Below the pieces are notes generated by a model. It did no database searches and was not told the origin of the DNA. It was given only the letters and a program-made list of their open reading frames with translations. Shown here piece by piece: positions 7,930-15,615 of a DNA stretch of 47,316 bases (position 1 is its first letter; each line of letters opens with the position of its first letter). The DNA lies in contig DCIJ01000107.1 of NCBI GenBank assembly GCA_002315945.1, forward strand, positions 1 through 47,316, in the 5' to 3' direction. This DNA is from Lachnospiraceae bacterium UBA1729 (GTDB lineage Bacteria; Bacillota; Clostridia; Lachnospirales; Lachnospiraceae). Position numbers and translations under genes: made by a program.

Positions 7930-9465
7930 ATGTTAAAAGTAGTAATTCTGTTAATCTATTTTGCAGTATTGATTGGGATAGGTCTGTACTGTAGAAAAAA
8001 TGCAACTGATGTAAACGGGTTTGTATTGGGAGGCAGATCTGTTGGTCCATGGCTTACAGCCTTCGCTTATGGAACCTCCTATTTTTCTGCTGTAGTATTT
8101 GTTGGTTATGCCGGTCAGTTTGGATGGAAGTATGGTGTGGCAACAACCTGGGCCGGTATTGGTAATGCTGTTATCGGTTCGCTGCTTGCATGGGTGGTTC
8201 TGGGAAGAAGAACCAGAATCATGACTCAGCACCTTGATTCTGCAACCATGCCGCAGTTTTTTGGACGTAGATTTGATTCTGTAGGACTTAAGATTTTTGC
8301 GTCGGTGATTATCTTCATTTTCCTGATTCCATATACAGCATCTTTGTATAATGGCTTGTCCAGACTGTTTGGTATGGCATTTGATATTGACTACTCTGTA
8401 TGTATTCTTATTATGGCAGTACTGACAGCTATATATGTAATAGCTGGTGGCTACATGGCAACAGCAATCAACGATTTTATTCAGGGTATCATTATGCTGG
8501 TAGGTATTGTTACTGTAATATTTGCCGTTCTTCAGAGCAAGGGAGGATTTATGACAGCCCTGGATGGTCTGGCAAGAGTTACAGATGATACAGTATCAAC
8601 AACACCTGGAATATTTGCCAGCTTTTTTGGCCCAGATCCACTTAATCTTACCTTTGTAGTAATTCTTACATCCTTAGGTACCTGGGGACTGCCTCAGATG
8701 GTTCAGAAATTTTATGCTATCAAGGACGAGGGTTCAATTAAGAAGGGTACAATTATCTCAACATTTTTTGCTTTGGTTGTAGCAGGTGGATGTTACTTCC
8801 TGGGCGGCTTTGGACGACTTTTCTCAGATGAGATAGATATAGCAGCCAATGGTTATGATTCAGTAATCCCAACCATGCTTTCACACCTGAGTCCCGGACT
8901 TATTGCAATGGTAGTTGTACTGGTTCTGTCGGCAAGTATGTCCACACTGTCATCGCTTGTAATTGCATCCAGCTCAACACTTACAATTGATTTCCTGAAG
9001 GATCACTTTATTAAAAATATGGATGACAAAAAGCAGGTTTCCCTCATGAGATTCCTCATTGTAGTATTTGTTGCTATTTCAGCTGCAATTGCACTGGTTC
9101 AGTACAAGAGTAATGTAACCTTTATTGCTCAGCTCATGGGAGTTAGCTGGGGAGCACTTGCAGGTGCATTCCTTGCTCCATTTATGTATGCCCTGTATTG
9201 GAAGAAGACTACCAAGGCTTCATGCTATGTAAGCTTCATCTTCGGATCAGTACTTATGGTATACAATATGCTCTTCAGGGCTACACTTCCCAAGATTATC
9301 CAGTCACCAATCAACTGCGGCGTTGTTGCAATGCTTGCAGGACTGGTAATTGTTCCTGTTGTCAGCAGCTTTACAGCGAAACCTGACAGCAAGCTGGTTG
9401 AGGATTCTTTTGCCTGCTATGACAAGAAAAATGAGGTTTCACAAAAGGTATCCCTCATTGACTAG
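7930..9465 (+). CDS. Sodium:solute symporter (SSS/PutP family)
   Basis: Integral membrane transporter of 511 residues with about 13 hydrophobic segments, the standard layout of the sodium:solute symporter family. The N terminus has the usual TM1-TM2 signature (FVLGGRSVGPWLTAFAYGTSYFSA). Other family blocks are YVIAGGYMATAINDFIQG and WGLPQMVQKFYAIKD, with SASMSTLSSLVIASSS for the sodium-site helix. It should couple sodium entry to uptake of a small solute such as proline, pantothenate or a sugar; the sequence does not say which. An upstream in-frame start at 7858 exists, but ATG at 7930 has AGAGAGGG before it and begins at TM1. It stands alone. Confidence 0.92.
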   Translation: MLKVVILLIYFAVLIGIGLYCRKNATDVNGFVLGGRSVGPWLTAFAYGTSYFSAVVFVGYAGQFGWKYGVATTWAGIGNAVIGSLLAWVVLGRRTRIMTQHLDSATMPQFFGRRFDSVGLKIFASVIIFIFLIPYTASLYNGLSRLFGMAFDIDYSVCILIMAVLTAIYVIAGGYMATAINDFIQGIIMLVGIVTVIFAVLQSKGGFMTALDGLARVTDDTVSTTPGIFASFFGPDPLNLTFVVILTSLGTWGLPQMVQKFYAIKDEGSIKKGTIISTFFALVVAGGCYFLGGFGRLFSDEIDIAANGYDSVIPTMLSHLSPGLIAMVVVLVLSASMSTLSSLVIASSSTLTIDFLKDHFIKNMDDKKQVSLMRFLIVVFVAISAAIALVQYKSNVTFIAQLMGVSWGALAGAFLAPFMYALYWKKTTKASCYVSFIFGSVLMVYNMLFRATLPKIIQSPINCGVVAMLAGLVIVPVVSSFTAKPDSKLVEDSFACYDKKNEVSQKVSLID

Positions 9466-9498
9466 TGTTCCAATTTCTCTTCATTTTTGTTATACTGA

Positions 9499-9526
9499 TT
9501 GACGTGTCTATGACAATTGGTAATAA
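9499..9526 (+). promoter_or_regulatory. Promoter of the TPR lipoprotein gene
   Basis: TTGACG, 16 bp, TAATAA lies 16 bp before the start codon. Transcription would begin about 9 bp before the ATG, giving a very short leader. Confidence 0.45.
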
Positions 9527-9541
9527 AGTGAAAAGTGTAAA

Positions 9542-10609
9542 ATGAAGCGAACTAATATTGTAATGATTTCAAAAAAGATATGTCTTCTGTCAGTTCTGGC
9601 CATGTCCTGTATGCTTACAGGATGTATTGAGAGAGAGGATAAGTCCAAGACCCATGAGGGAATGGCTTATATAGAGGCTATGGATTATGATTCGGCTCTT
9701 AACTCTTTTGATGAAGCTCAGGAGCTGAAGGAGGATATGGAATTAATAAACAGAGGCAGGGGAATTGCCTATATTGGCAAGATGGATTATGCATCAGCCT
9801 GTGAGGCCTTTGAAAATTCCCTGGCGTACTGCTATGGAAATGTTGGAAATCTGGAGGTTGACACCAACTATTATCTGGCTACAGCCTATTATAAAAATGG
9901 ACAGCTGAAGGAAGCTATAGATGTCTACTCAGCCATACTGGATTATAAGGGCAAGGAGAAGGATGCCTACTATCTGAGAGGTACTGTCGAACTGGAGAAT
10001 GGCAATTATGAAATGGCAGTAGTCGACTTTGACAAGGCTATTTCTCTGAATCCTGGTGATTACGGCAGACTGATAGATGTGTATATCAGCCTGGATTCCA
10101 ATGGTTACAAGGAGGCTGGTCAGCAGTATCTGTCCAAGGCCATGAACGAAGGCCAGGACAAGATGAGCGACTATGATTTGGGCCGGTTAAACTATTATCT
10201 GGGAGACTATAATGCAGCCCGAAACTATCTGGAAAAAGCCAAGGACAAGGGTGGAAGTGATGTAGTCCTGTTTTTAGGCCGTACCTACGAAGCACTGGGA
10301 GACTATAATTACGCGGCCAGTGTATATGAGAGTTATCTTGCTGCCCATGAACCCAGACAGGAGCTGTACAACCAGCTGGCATTGTGCAAGATGAAAACCT
10401 CAGATTATGAGGCGGCTCTTACAGCGGTTCAGAGCGGACTGGCACTGGAAGGTAATTCTGCCCTTCAGCCACTCAAAGCCAACGAGATAATATGTTACGA
10501 ATATCTGGGAGATTTTGATAAGGCAAAAAATCTGATTTCGGATTACATAAAATTATATCCGGATGATGCCAAGGCCCGCCGAGAGGTTGAATTCCTTAGC
10601 ACCAGATAA
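9542..10609 (+). CDS. TPR-repeat lipoprotein
   Basis: Predicted lipoprotein of 355 residues. Positively charged N terminus, hydrophobic core and lipobox LTGC place the acylated cysteine at residue 28, so the protein is anchored on the outer face of the membrane. The rest is nearly all tetratricopeptide repeats: about eight units with the A...Y..A...F..A pattern (GMAYIEAMDYDSALNSFDEA, YYLRGTVELENGNYEMAVVD, FLGRTYEALGDYNYAASVYE, others). TPR solenoids hold protein partners; which partner is unknown. ATG at 9563 (residue 8) is an alternative start that would keep the signal peptide. Confidence 0.85.
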   Translation: MKRTNIVMISKKICLLSVLAMSCMLTGCIEREDKSKTHEGMAYIEAMDYDSALNSFDEAQELKEDMELINRGRGIAYIGKMDYASACEAFENSLAYCYGNVGNLEVDTNYYLATAYYKNGQLKEAIDVYSAILDYKGKEKDAYYLRGTVELENGNYEMAVVDFDKAISLNPGDYGRLIDVYISLDSNGYKEAGQQYLSKAMNEGQDKMSDYDLGRLNYYLGDYNAARNYLEKAKDKGGSDVVLFLGRTYEALGDYNYAASVYESYLAAHEPRQELYNQLALCKMKTSDYEAALTAVQSGLALEGNSALQPLKANEIICYEYLGDFDKAKNLISDYIKLYPDDAKARREVEFLSTR

Positions 10610-10612
10610 AAA

Positions 10613-10628
10613 ACACTAGATATTGTGT
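10613..10628 (+). promoter_or_regulatory. NrdR box upstream of nrdD
   Basis: ACACTAGATATTGTGT has the length and outer half-sites (ACAC and GTGT) of an NrdR box and extends to six-base arms, AAACAC and GTGTTT. NrdR is the ATP-cone repressor of ribonucleotide reductase genes in most bacteria. The box overlaps the -35 of the candidate promoter below. NrdR usually uses two boxes about three helical turns apart; I see no convincing second one. Confidence 0.7.
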
Positions 10629-10651
10629 TTACATAAACAAGATTGTATAAT
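10623..10651 (+). promoter_or_regulatory. Candidate nrdD promoter
   Basis: TTGTGT, 17 bp, TATAAT (10646-10651). A second overlapping candidate, TTGACG (10655-10660), 17 bp, TATCAT (10678-10683), lies inside the leader hairpin. The two would give leaders of about 110 or 80 nt. Confidence 0.5.
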
Positions 10652-10655
10652 TTAT

Positions 10656-10720
10656 TGACGTTCATTAGCGTTCGAGGTATCATATATCTTGGGCGTAGAT
10701 GGACGTCATTTTTATTATTT
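10656..10720 (+). promoter_or_regulatory. Long terminator-like hairpin in front of nrdD
   Basis: One almost continuous imperfect hairpin. TGACGTTCAT (10656-10665) pairs with ATGGACGTCA (10699-10708), and CGTTCGAGGTAT (10669-10680) pairs with ATATCTTGGGCG (10684-10695) using several G-U pairs, around a CAT loop. TTTTTATTATTT follows, as in an intrinsic terminator. It may end the TPR lipoprotein transcript or attenuate nrdD. A second small hairpin (TACCAT 10720-10725 with ATGGTA 10734-10739) follows. Confidence 0.55.
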
Positions 10721-10768
10721 ACCATAAGGGTAGATGGTATAACAGCAACTTTTTATTGGGGAGAAGAT

Positions 10769-13159
10769 ATGCTTACTGTAATTAAGAGAGATGGAAAAGA
10801 GATGGAGTTTACCCTCACCAGGATAAACGACGCAATTATGAAGGCCTTTGAAGCCACAGAAGTATCCTACAACAATGATGTTGTGGATCTGTTAGCCTTA
10901 CGTGTAACAGCTGATTTTCAGTCCAAGGTCAAGGAAAACAAAATCCATGTAGAGGATGTTCAGGATTCTGTTGAAAAGGTGCTGGAGCAGTCAGGATTTT
11001 CTGAGGCTGCCAAGGCTTATATTCTGTATAGAAAACAAAGAGAGAAGCTTCGTTCCATGAAGTCCACCATCCTGGATTATAAGGATGTGGTTAACAGCTA
11101 TGTTAAGGTGGAGGACTGGAGAGTTAAGGAAAACAGTACTGTTACTTATTCTGTCGGAGGACTTATCCTCTCAAACTCAGGAGCGGTTACAGCCAACTAC
11201 TGGCTTTCAGAAATATATGATGAAGAAATAGCAGCAGCCCATAGAGAGGGCGATATTCATATTCATGATCTGTCCATGCTGACAGGCTACTGTGCCGGAT
11301 GGTCATTAAAGCAGCTGATTAAGGAGGGCCTTGGTGGAATTACAGGCAAGATTTCATCTGCACCTGCCAAGCATCTCTCAGTACTGTGTAACCAGATGGT
11401 TAACTTCTTAGGTATAATGCAGAATGAATGGGCAGGCGCTCAGGCTTTCTCATCCTTTGATACATATCTGGCTCCCTTTGTTAAGGTTGATAACTTAAGC
11501 TATAGCGAAGTTAAGAAGTGCATTGAAGCATTCATATATGGAGTGAACACCCCCAGCCGTTGGGGAACCCAGGCTCCATTTTCAAATATTACATTAGACT
11601 GGACTGTTCCAAGAGATTTGGAAAATCTTCCATGCATCGTTGGTGGACAGGAGATGGAATTTACCTATGGTCAGTGCAAGGCTGAGATGGATATGGTAAA
11701 CAAAGCCTTTATTGAGACCATGATCGAAGGCGATGCTCATGGCAGAGGCTTCCAGTATCCCATTCCTACCTATTCCATCACAAAGGATTTTGACTGGTCT
11801 GATACAGAAAATAACAGACTTCTCTTTGAGATGACAGCTAAATATGGTACTCCATATTTTTCAAACTATATTAATTCAGACATGGAGCCTTCAGATGTAC
11901 GTTCAATGTGCTGCAGACTCAGACTGGATTTAAGAGAACTGCGTAAGAAGACCGGTGGATTTTTCGGTGCAGGTGAAAGTACAGGAAGTGTTGGTGTTGT
12001 AACCATTAATCTTCCACGTATTGCATATACTGCCACCACCAAGGGTGATTTCTTCAGACGTCTTGACAAGATGATGGACATTGCAGCAAGAAGCCTTAAA
12101 ATCAAGAGAGGCGTTATCACCAAGCTGCTGGATGAGGGACTGTATCCATATACCAAGAGATACCTTGGAACCTTCAACAACCATTTTTCTACCATTGGAC
12201 TCATTGGTATGAATGAGGTTGGCCTTAATGCCAACTGGCTGCGTGCTGATATGACAGATAAGAGAACTCAGGAATTTGCCAAGGAAGTTCTTAATCATAT
12301 GAGAAACCGCCTGTCAGATTACCAGGAGCTGTATGGAGACTTATATAATCTGGAGGCAACCCCTGCAGAAAGCACTACCTACAGACTAGCTAAGCATGAT
12401 AAGAAGAAATATCCTTCAATCAAGACAGCAGGCAATCCGGGAGATACACCCTACTATACCAATTCATCACATCTGCCTGTAGGATATACCTCAGACATAT
12501 TTGATGCACTGGATATTCAGGATGAGCTTCAGACACTGTATACATCAGGAACTGTATTCCACGCATTCCTGGGAGAAAAGCTTCCTGACTGGAAGGCAGC
12601 AGCATCTCTGGTTAGAACCATTGCTCAGAATTACAAGCTGCCCTACTACACCATGTCACCTACCTATTCTATCTGCAAGGATCATGGATATTTGGCAGGA
12701 GAGCAGAAGGAATGTCCTCACTGCGGCAAGGTTACAGAAGTATACAGCAGAATTACCGGATATTATCGTCCGGTTCAGAACTGGAATGATGGAAAGCTTC
12801 AGGAATACAGCAACAGAACTGAGTATGTAATAGAAAACAGTATGCTTAAAAAACCTGAGACTGTGATGGTTAAGATGTCATCGGATTCTAGGGATGTTCA
12901 GGTTAGCACACCAGACAGTGTTACATATCTGTTTACCACCAAGACATGTCCTAACTGCCGTCTTGCCAAGAAATATCTGGAGGGAGTAAATTACCTTCTC
13001 ATTGATGCAGAGGAGAATGTTGAGCTTGCCAGAAGGTATGGAGTAATGCAGGCACCTACCCTTGTGGTGACAAGTGGCAACAGCTCAAAGAAATATACCA
13101 ATGCATCTCAGATAAGGGAATATGCAGACGCAATTGTAGAGAAAACACAACTGGTATAA
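10769..13159 (+). CDS. nrdD: Anaerobic (class III) ribonucleoside-triphosphate reductase with C-terminal redoxin domain
   Basis: Oxygen-sensitive glycyl-radical enzyme that makes deoxyribonucleotides from ribonucleotides; 796 residues. The ATP-cone allosteric domain (about 1-92, VIKRDGKEMEFTLTRINDAI) comes first. The catalytic barrel follows (HIHDLSMLTGYCAGWSLKQL, NTPSRWGTQAPFSNITLDW, GFFGAGESTGSVGVVTINLP). Near the end are zinc-type cysteines (C...CPHCGK) and the glycyl-radical site R661-I-T-G664-Y. Beyond the usual end sits an extra thioredoxin-fold module of about 80 residues with C727-P-N-C730 and a cis-proline QAPTLVV motif, probably an attached glutaredoxin-like reductant. The usual ATG is 10769, with GGGGAG before it; an in-frame start at 10643 falls inside the leader. 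The activase gene nrdG is not adjacent. Confidence 0.95.
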   Translation: MLTVIKRDGKEMEFTLTRINDAIMKAFEATEVSYNNDVVDLLALRVTADFQSKVKENKIHVEDVQDSVEKVLEQSGFSEAAKAYILYRKQREKLRSMKSTILDYKDVVNSYVKVEDWRVKENSTVTYSVGGLILSNSGAVTANYWLSEIYDEEIAAAHREGDIHIHDLSMLTGYCAGWSLKQLIKEGLGGITGKISSAPAKHLSVLCNQMVNFLGIMQNEWAGAQAFSSFDTYLAPFVKVDNLSYSEVKKCIEAFIYGVNTPSRWGTQAPFSNITLDWTVPRDLENLPCIVGGQEMEFTYGQCKAEMDMVNKAFIETMIEGDAHGRGFQYPIPTYSITKDFDWSDTENNRLLFEMTAKYGTPYFSNYINSDMEPSDVRSMCCRLRLDLRELRKKTGGFFGAGESTGSVGVVTINLPRIAYTATTKGDFFRRLDKMMDIAARSLKIKRGVITKLLDEGLYPYTKRYLGTFNNHFSTIGLIGMNEVGLNANWLRADMTDKRTQEFAKEVLNHMRNRLSDYQELYGDLYNLEATPAESTTYRLAKHDKKKYPSIKTAGNPGDTPYYTNSSHLPVGYTSDIFDALDIQDELQTLYTSGTVFHAFLGEKLPDWKAAASLVRTIAQNYKLPYYTMSPTYSICKDHGYLAGEQKECPHCGKVTEVYSRITGYYRPVQNWNDGKLQEYSNRTEYVIENSMLKKPETVMVKMSSDSRDVQVSTPDSVTYLFTTKTCPNCRLAKKYLEGVNYLLIDAEENVELARRYGVMQAPTLVVTSGNSSKKYTNASQIREYADAIVEKTQLV

Positions 13160-13200
13160 CTAATTTACATAAAAATACTTTTAATTAACATAATCTGATA

Positions 13201-13229
13201 TTGACGGGTTACATAATTTTTGTTATTGT
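13201..13229 (+). promoter_or_regulatory. Promoter of the secreted protein gene
   Basis: TTGACG, exactly 17 bp, TATTGT, 64 bp before the start codon of the secreted protein at 13293. Confidence 0.55.
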
Positions 13230-13292
13230 GGAGACAGAAAAGTCTGACTACATTATTTGGTAGTTTGGGTAAATATTATGGAGGTTTTTACA

Positions 13293-13967
13293 ATGAAAAA
13301 ATTATTAACACTTGGTGCAGTTATGTTAATGACAATGGGAATGTCTATGACTGCTCTGGCAGCTTATAAGCTTCCTACACTGATTCCTGCAGAGGGAATT
13401 AAAGAGGTTTGCTCAGAAGGCGAATCAACAGATACCTTCAAGGTAAAGTTAGAGGATGTTGATTACGGCGGATTTATAGCTTATGCTGAGCCTGTTGACA
13501 GCAGAGTGTGCAAGGCAGAGGTTGAAGACGTTGATGACAAGTATATCAAGGTAAGAATCAGATCCAAGGGAACTGGTACTACCGCTGTCAAGGTATGGAT
13601 TGATGGTTATGAGAGACGTGCATGCTTTGTAACTGTTAAGAGCACAGCTAAGATGTCTGATACAGTTGAAGGCGTAGAGTTCAAACACTATGGAACCATG
13701 ACTGGTATCAATGGTGAGGCAGCTTACATTGACAAGATTAAGTATTCTGAAGGCAAGTACTGGATTTACTTTGATCAGGTTGATATGGGCAGCAATACTA
13801 CAGATGTAGTTAAGTACAGCCTGGGTTGCTATAATGCATCAGATGATCCTATTGAAGCTGTTCCTCTTGAATGCGCAGGAGTATCAGAGCGTGGTACTGG
13901 CTACAAGATTTCCTTCAGACTGCCTGAGGGCACCAAGAAGGTTAAGATTGTCTGCAATGATGTATAA
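13293..13967 (+). CDS. Secreted protein of unknown function
   Basis: Exported protein of 224 residues. The signal peptide is clear: MKKLL, a methionine-rich hydrophobic core, and a cleavage site at ALA-AY near residue 24. There is no lipobox, sortase motif or membrane anchor, so it is probably released. The mature protein looks all-beta. The first half (about 30-115) resembles an immunoglobulin-like fold (VKVWIDGYERRACFVTVKST), and the second half (about 120-224) is another strand-rich region with no motif I recognise. GGAGG lies eight bases before the ATG. It is monocistronic: own promoter upstream and a strong terminator just after the stop. I do not recognise the family. Confidence 0.75.
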   Translation: MKKLLTLGAVMLMTMGMSMTALAAYKLPTLIPAEGIKEVCSEGESTDTFKVKLEDVDYGGFIAYAEPVDSRVCKAEVEDVDDKYIKVRIRSKGTGTTAVKVWIDGYERRACFVTVKSTAKMSDTVEGVEFKHYGTMTGINGEAAYIDKIKYSEGKYWIYFDQVDMGSNTTDVVKYSLGCYNASDDPIEAVPLECAGVSERGTGYKISFRLPEGTKKVKIVCNDV

Positions 13968-14000
13968 GATACAAAAACAATTCTATATATGATATAATGT

Positions 14001-14031
14001 CGGGGATAGTGTGCAGCTATCCCCGTTTTTT
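14001..14031 (+). terminator. Strong intrinsic terminator
   Basis: A perfect 9-bp stem, CGGGGATAG (14001-14009) with CTATCCCCG (14017-14025), has a 7-nt loop and six T. An extended -10-like TGATATAAT sits just before it (13990-13998); any start from there would run straight into the hairpin. Confidence 0.9.
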
Positions 14032-14114
14032 CTGTGCAGGCCTCCTATGCGGGAATATGCCTGCCTGGATAATATTGGCAAATGAAAATATATTAATTTG
14101 AGGAGAGAGTTATC

Positions 14115-15038
14115 ATGATAAATACTTTAGTTGAGAAGATTAAAAAGACAAAAGCACCAATAGTAGTAGGCCTTGATCCAACCATGAAGCTTACTCCTAA
14201 ATTTTTGCAGGAAAAGGCCTTCAAAGAGTATGGTGAGACTCTTGAGGGAGCTGCTCAGGCAATATATGAATACAATGTGGGACTTATAGATGCCATCTAC
14301 GATCTGGTACCGGCAGTTAAGCCTCAGATAGCTATGTACGAGCAGTTTGGAATTCCCGGACTTATTGCTTTTGACAAGACCTGCAGATATGCCAAGGAAA
14401 AGGGGCTTGTAGTAATCGGTGATATTAAGAGAGGCGATATAGGATCAACCTCTGAAAGCTATGCTGTTGGTCACCTGGGTCATGTTCAGGTGGGCAGCAA
14501 TTCATATGCTGGATTCTGTGAGGATTTTGCAACTGTTAACCCATACCTGGGATCAGATGGTGTTAATCCTTTTATAAAGATCTGTAAGGAAGAGAAAAAA
14601 GGAATCTTTGTGTTGGTTAAGACAAGCAATCCTTCCAGTGGAGAGTTCCAGGACAGACTAATAGATGGAAGACCTCTGTATGAGCTGGTTGGAGAAAAGG
14701 TACGCGAATGGGGTGAGACCTGCATGGGTGATGAATACAGCTATGTAGGTGCTGTTGTTGGCGCAACCTATCCTGAGATGGGCAAGGTACTCCGTGAGAT
14801 AATGCCCAAGAGCTTTATTCTGGTACCAGGCTATGGAGCACAGGGCGGTCAGGGCAAGGATTTGGTTAATTTCTTTAACAAGGATGGCCTGGGAGCTATT
14901 GTTAATTCCTCCAGGGGAATCATTGCTGCATATCAGAAGGAAGAATATGCAAAATATGGTGAGATGGGATATGCTGATGCAGCAAGAGCAGCAGTAATAG
15001 ATATGCAAAAAGACATTGCTCAGGCTGTGAATCTGTAA
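14115..15038 (+). CDS. pyrF: Orotidine 5'-phosphate decarboxylase (type 2)
   Basis: Last step of de novo UMP synthesis: OMP to UMP plus carbon dioxide, in the cytoplasm. 307 residues, the length of the longer type 2 family. Visible landmarks are VVGLDPTMK near the N terminus, the catalytic DIKRGDIGSTSESYA block with its lysine and aspartates, and NPYLGSDGVNPFIK. Phosphate-binding ends VVGATYPEMG, VPGYGAQGGQGKD and VNSSRGI complete the set. GGAGAG precedes the ATG. No other pyrimidine genes are near. A GCAGGC...GCCTGC inverted repeat (14036-14064) lies in the leader. The bulged hairpin after the stop has no T tract, so readthrough into folA is possible. Confidence 0.97.
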   Translation: MINTLVEKIKKTKAPIVVGLDPTMKLTPKFLQEKAFKEYGETLEGAAQAIYEYNVGLIDAIYDLVPAVKPQIAMYEQFGIPGLIAFDKTCRYAKEKGLVVIGDIKRGDIGSTSESYAVGHLGHVQVGSNSYAGFCEDFATVNPYLGSDGVNPFIKICKEEKKGIFVLVKTSNPSSGEFQDRLIDGRPLYELVGEKVREWGETCMGDEYSYVGAVVGATYPEMGKVLREIMPKSFILVPGYGAQGGQGKDLVNFFNKDGLGAIVNSSRGIIAAYQKEEYAKYGEMGYADAARAAVIDMQKDIAQAVNL

Positions 15039-15046
15039 TTCTTATC

Positions 15047-15077
15047 ATAATATCACGCTTACGGCGTGTGATATTAT
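15047..15077 (+). other. Hairpin between pyrF and folA
   Basis: ATAATAT-CACGC (15047-15058) pairs with GCGTG-TG-ATATTAT (15064-15077), leaving a 2-nt bulge and a TTACG loop. Without a T tract it is a poor terminator; it may be an RNA-stability or processing element. Confidence 0.45.
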
Positions 15078-15095
15078 AATCGTTTGGAGGTTTAT

Positions 15096-15584
15096 ATGAA
15101 TAGTATTGTAGCAGTTGATAAGAACTGGGCTATTGGAAAAAATAACAAACTGTTAGTCAGCATTCCGGCAGACATGAAGTTTTTTAGAAATGAAACTGCT
15201 GGCAAGGTGGTTGTCATGGGCCGAAAGACCATGGAGAGCTTTCCCCAGGGACAGCCTCTTCCAAATCGTGTCAACATTGTATTAACCAGGGATAATACCT
15301 ACACTAAGAAGGGGGCAGTTATTGTCCACAGTCTGGATGAGCTTTTTGAAGAATTAAAAAAATATGATGATGATCAGGTCTACTGTATAGGTGGCGACAG
15401 CGTATATAAACAGCTGCTTCCCTATTGCAGTACCTGTCATGTAACCAAGATTGATAATGCCTTTGAGGCTGACACCTATTTCCCTAATCTGGATGAAATG
15501 GATGAGTGGCAGATTACCGGGGAAAGTGATGAGCAGACCTATTTTGATCTGGCATATCAGTTTTTACGTTACGAAAGAAAATAA
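15096..15584 (+). CDS. folA: Dihydrofolate reductase
   Basis: Reduces dihydrofolate to tetrahydrofolate with NADPH; 162 residues, normal length. The N terminus reads MNSIVAVDKNWAIGKNNKLL with the family W and the Ile-Gly loop. IPADMKFFRNET carries the substrate-binding acidic residue. VVVMGRKTMESFP and YCIGGDSVYKQLLPYC are the NADPH and glycine-pair motifs. TTTGGAGG lies just before ATG 15096. This is the first gene of a tight run, folA-fbp-queH-thyA-hisA. ThyA, three genes on, produces the dihydrofolate this enzyme recycles. Confidence 0.96.
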   Translation: MNSIVAVDKNWAIGKNNKLLVSIPADMKFFRNETAGKVVVMGRKTMESFPQGQPLPNRVNIVLTRDNTYTKKGAVIVHSLDELFEELKKYDDDQVYCIGGDSVYKQLLPYCSTCHVTKIDNAFEADTYFPNLDEMDEWQITGESDEQTYFDLAYQFLRYERK

Positions 15585-15615
15585 TGACCAAAGGGTCTAA
15601 TAGAAAGAAGAAAAA

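Noticed and set aside
13990..13998. TGATATAAT as the pyrF promoter
   Set aside because: Transcription from it would enter the strong terminator at 14001-14031 at once, and no -35 fits; left unassigned.
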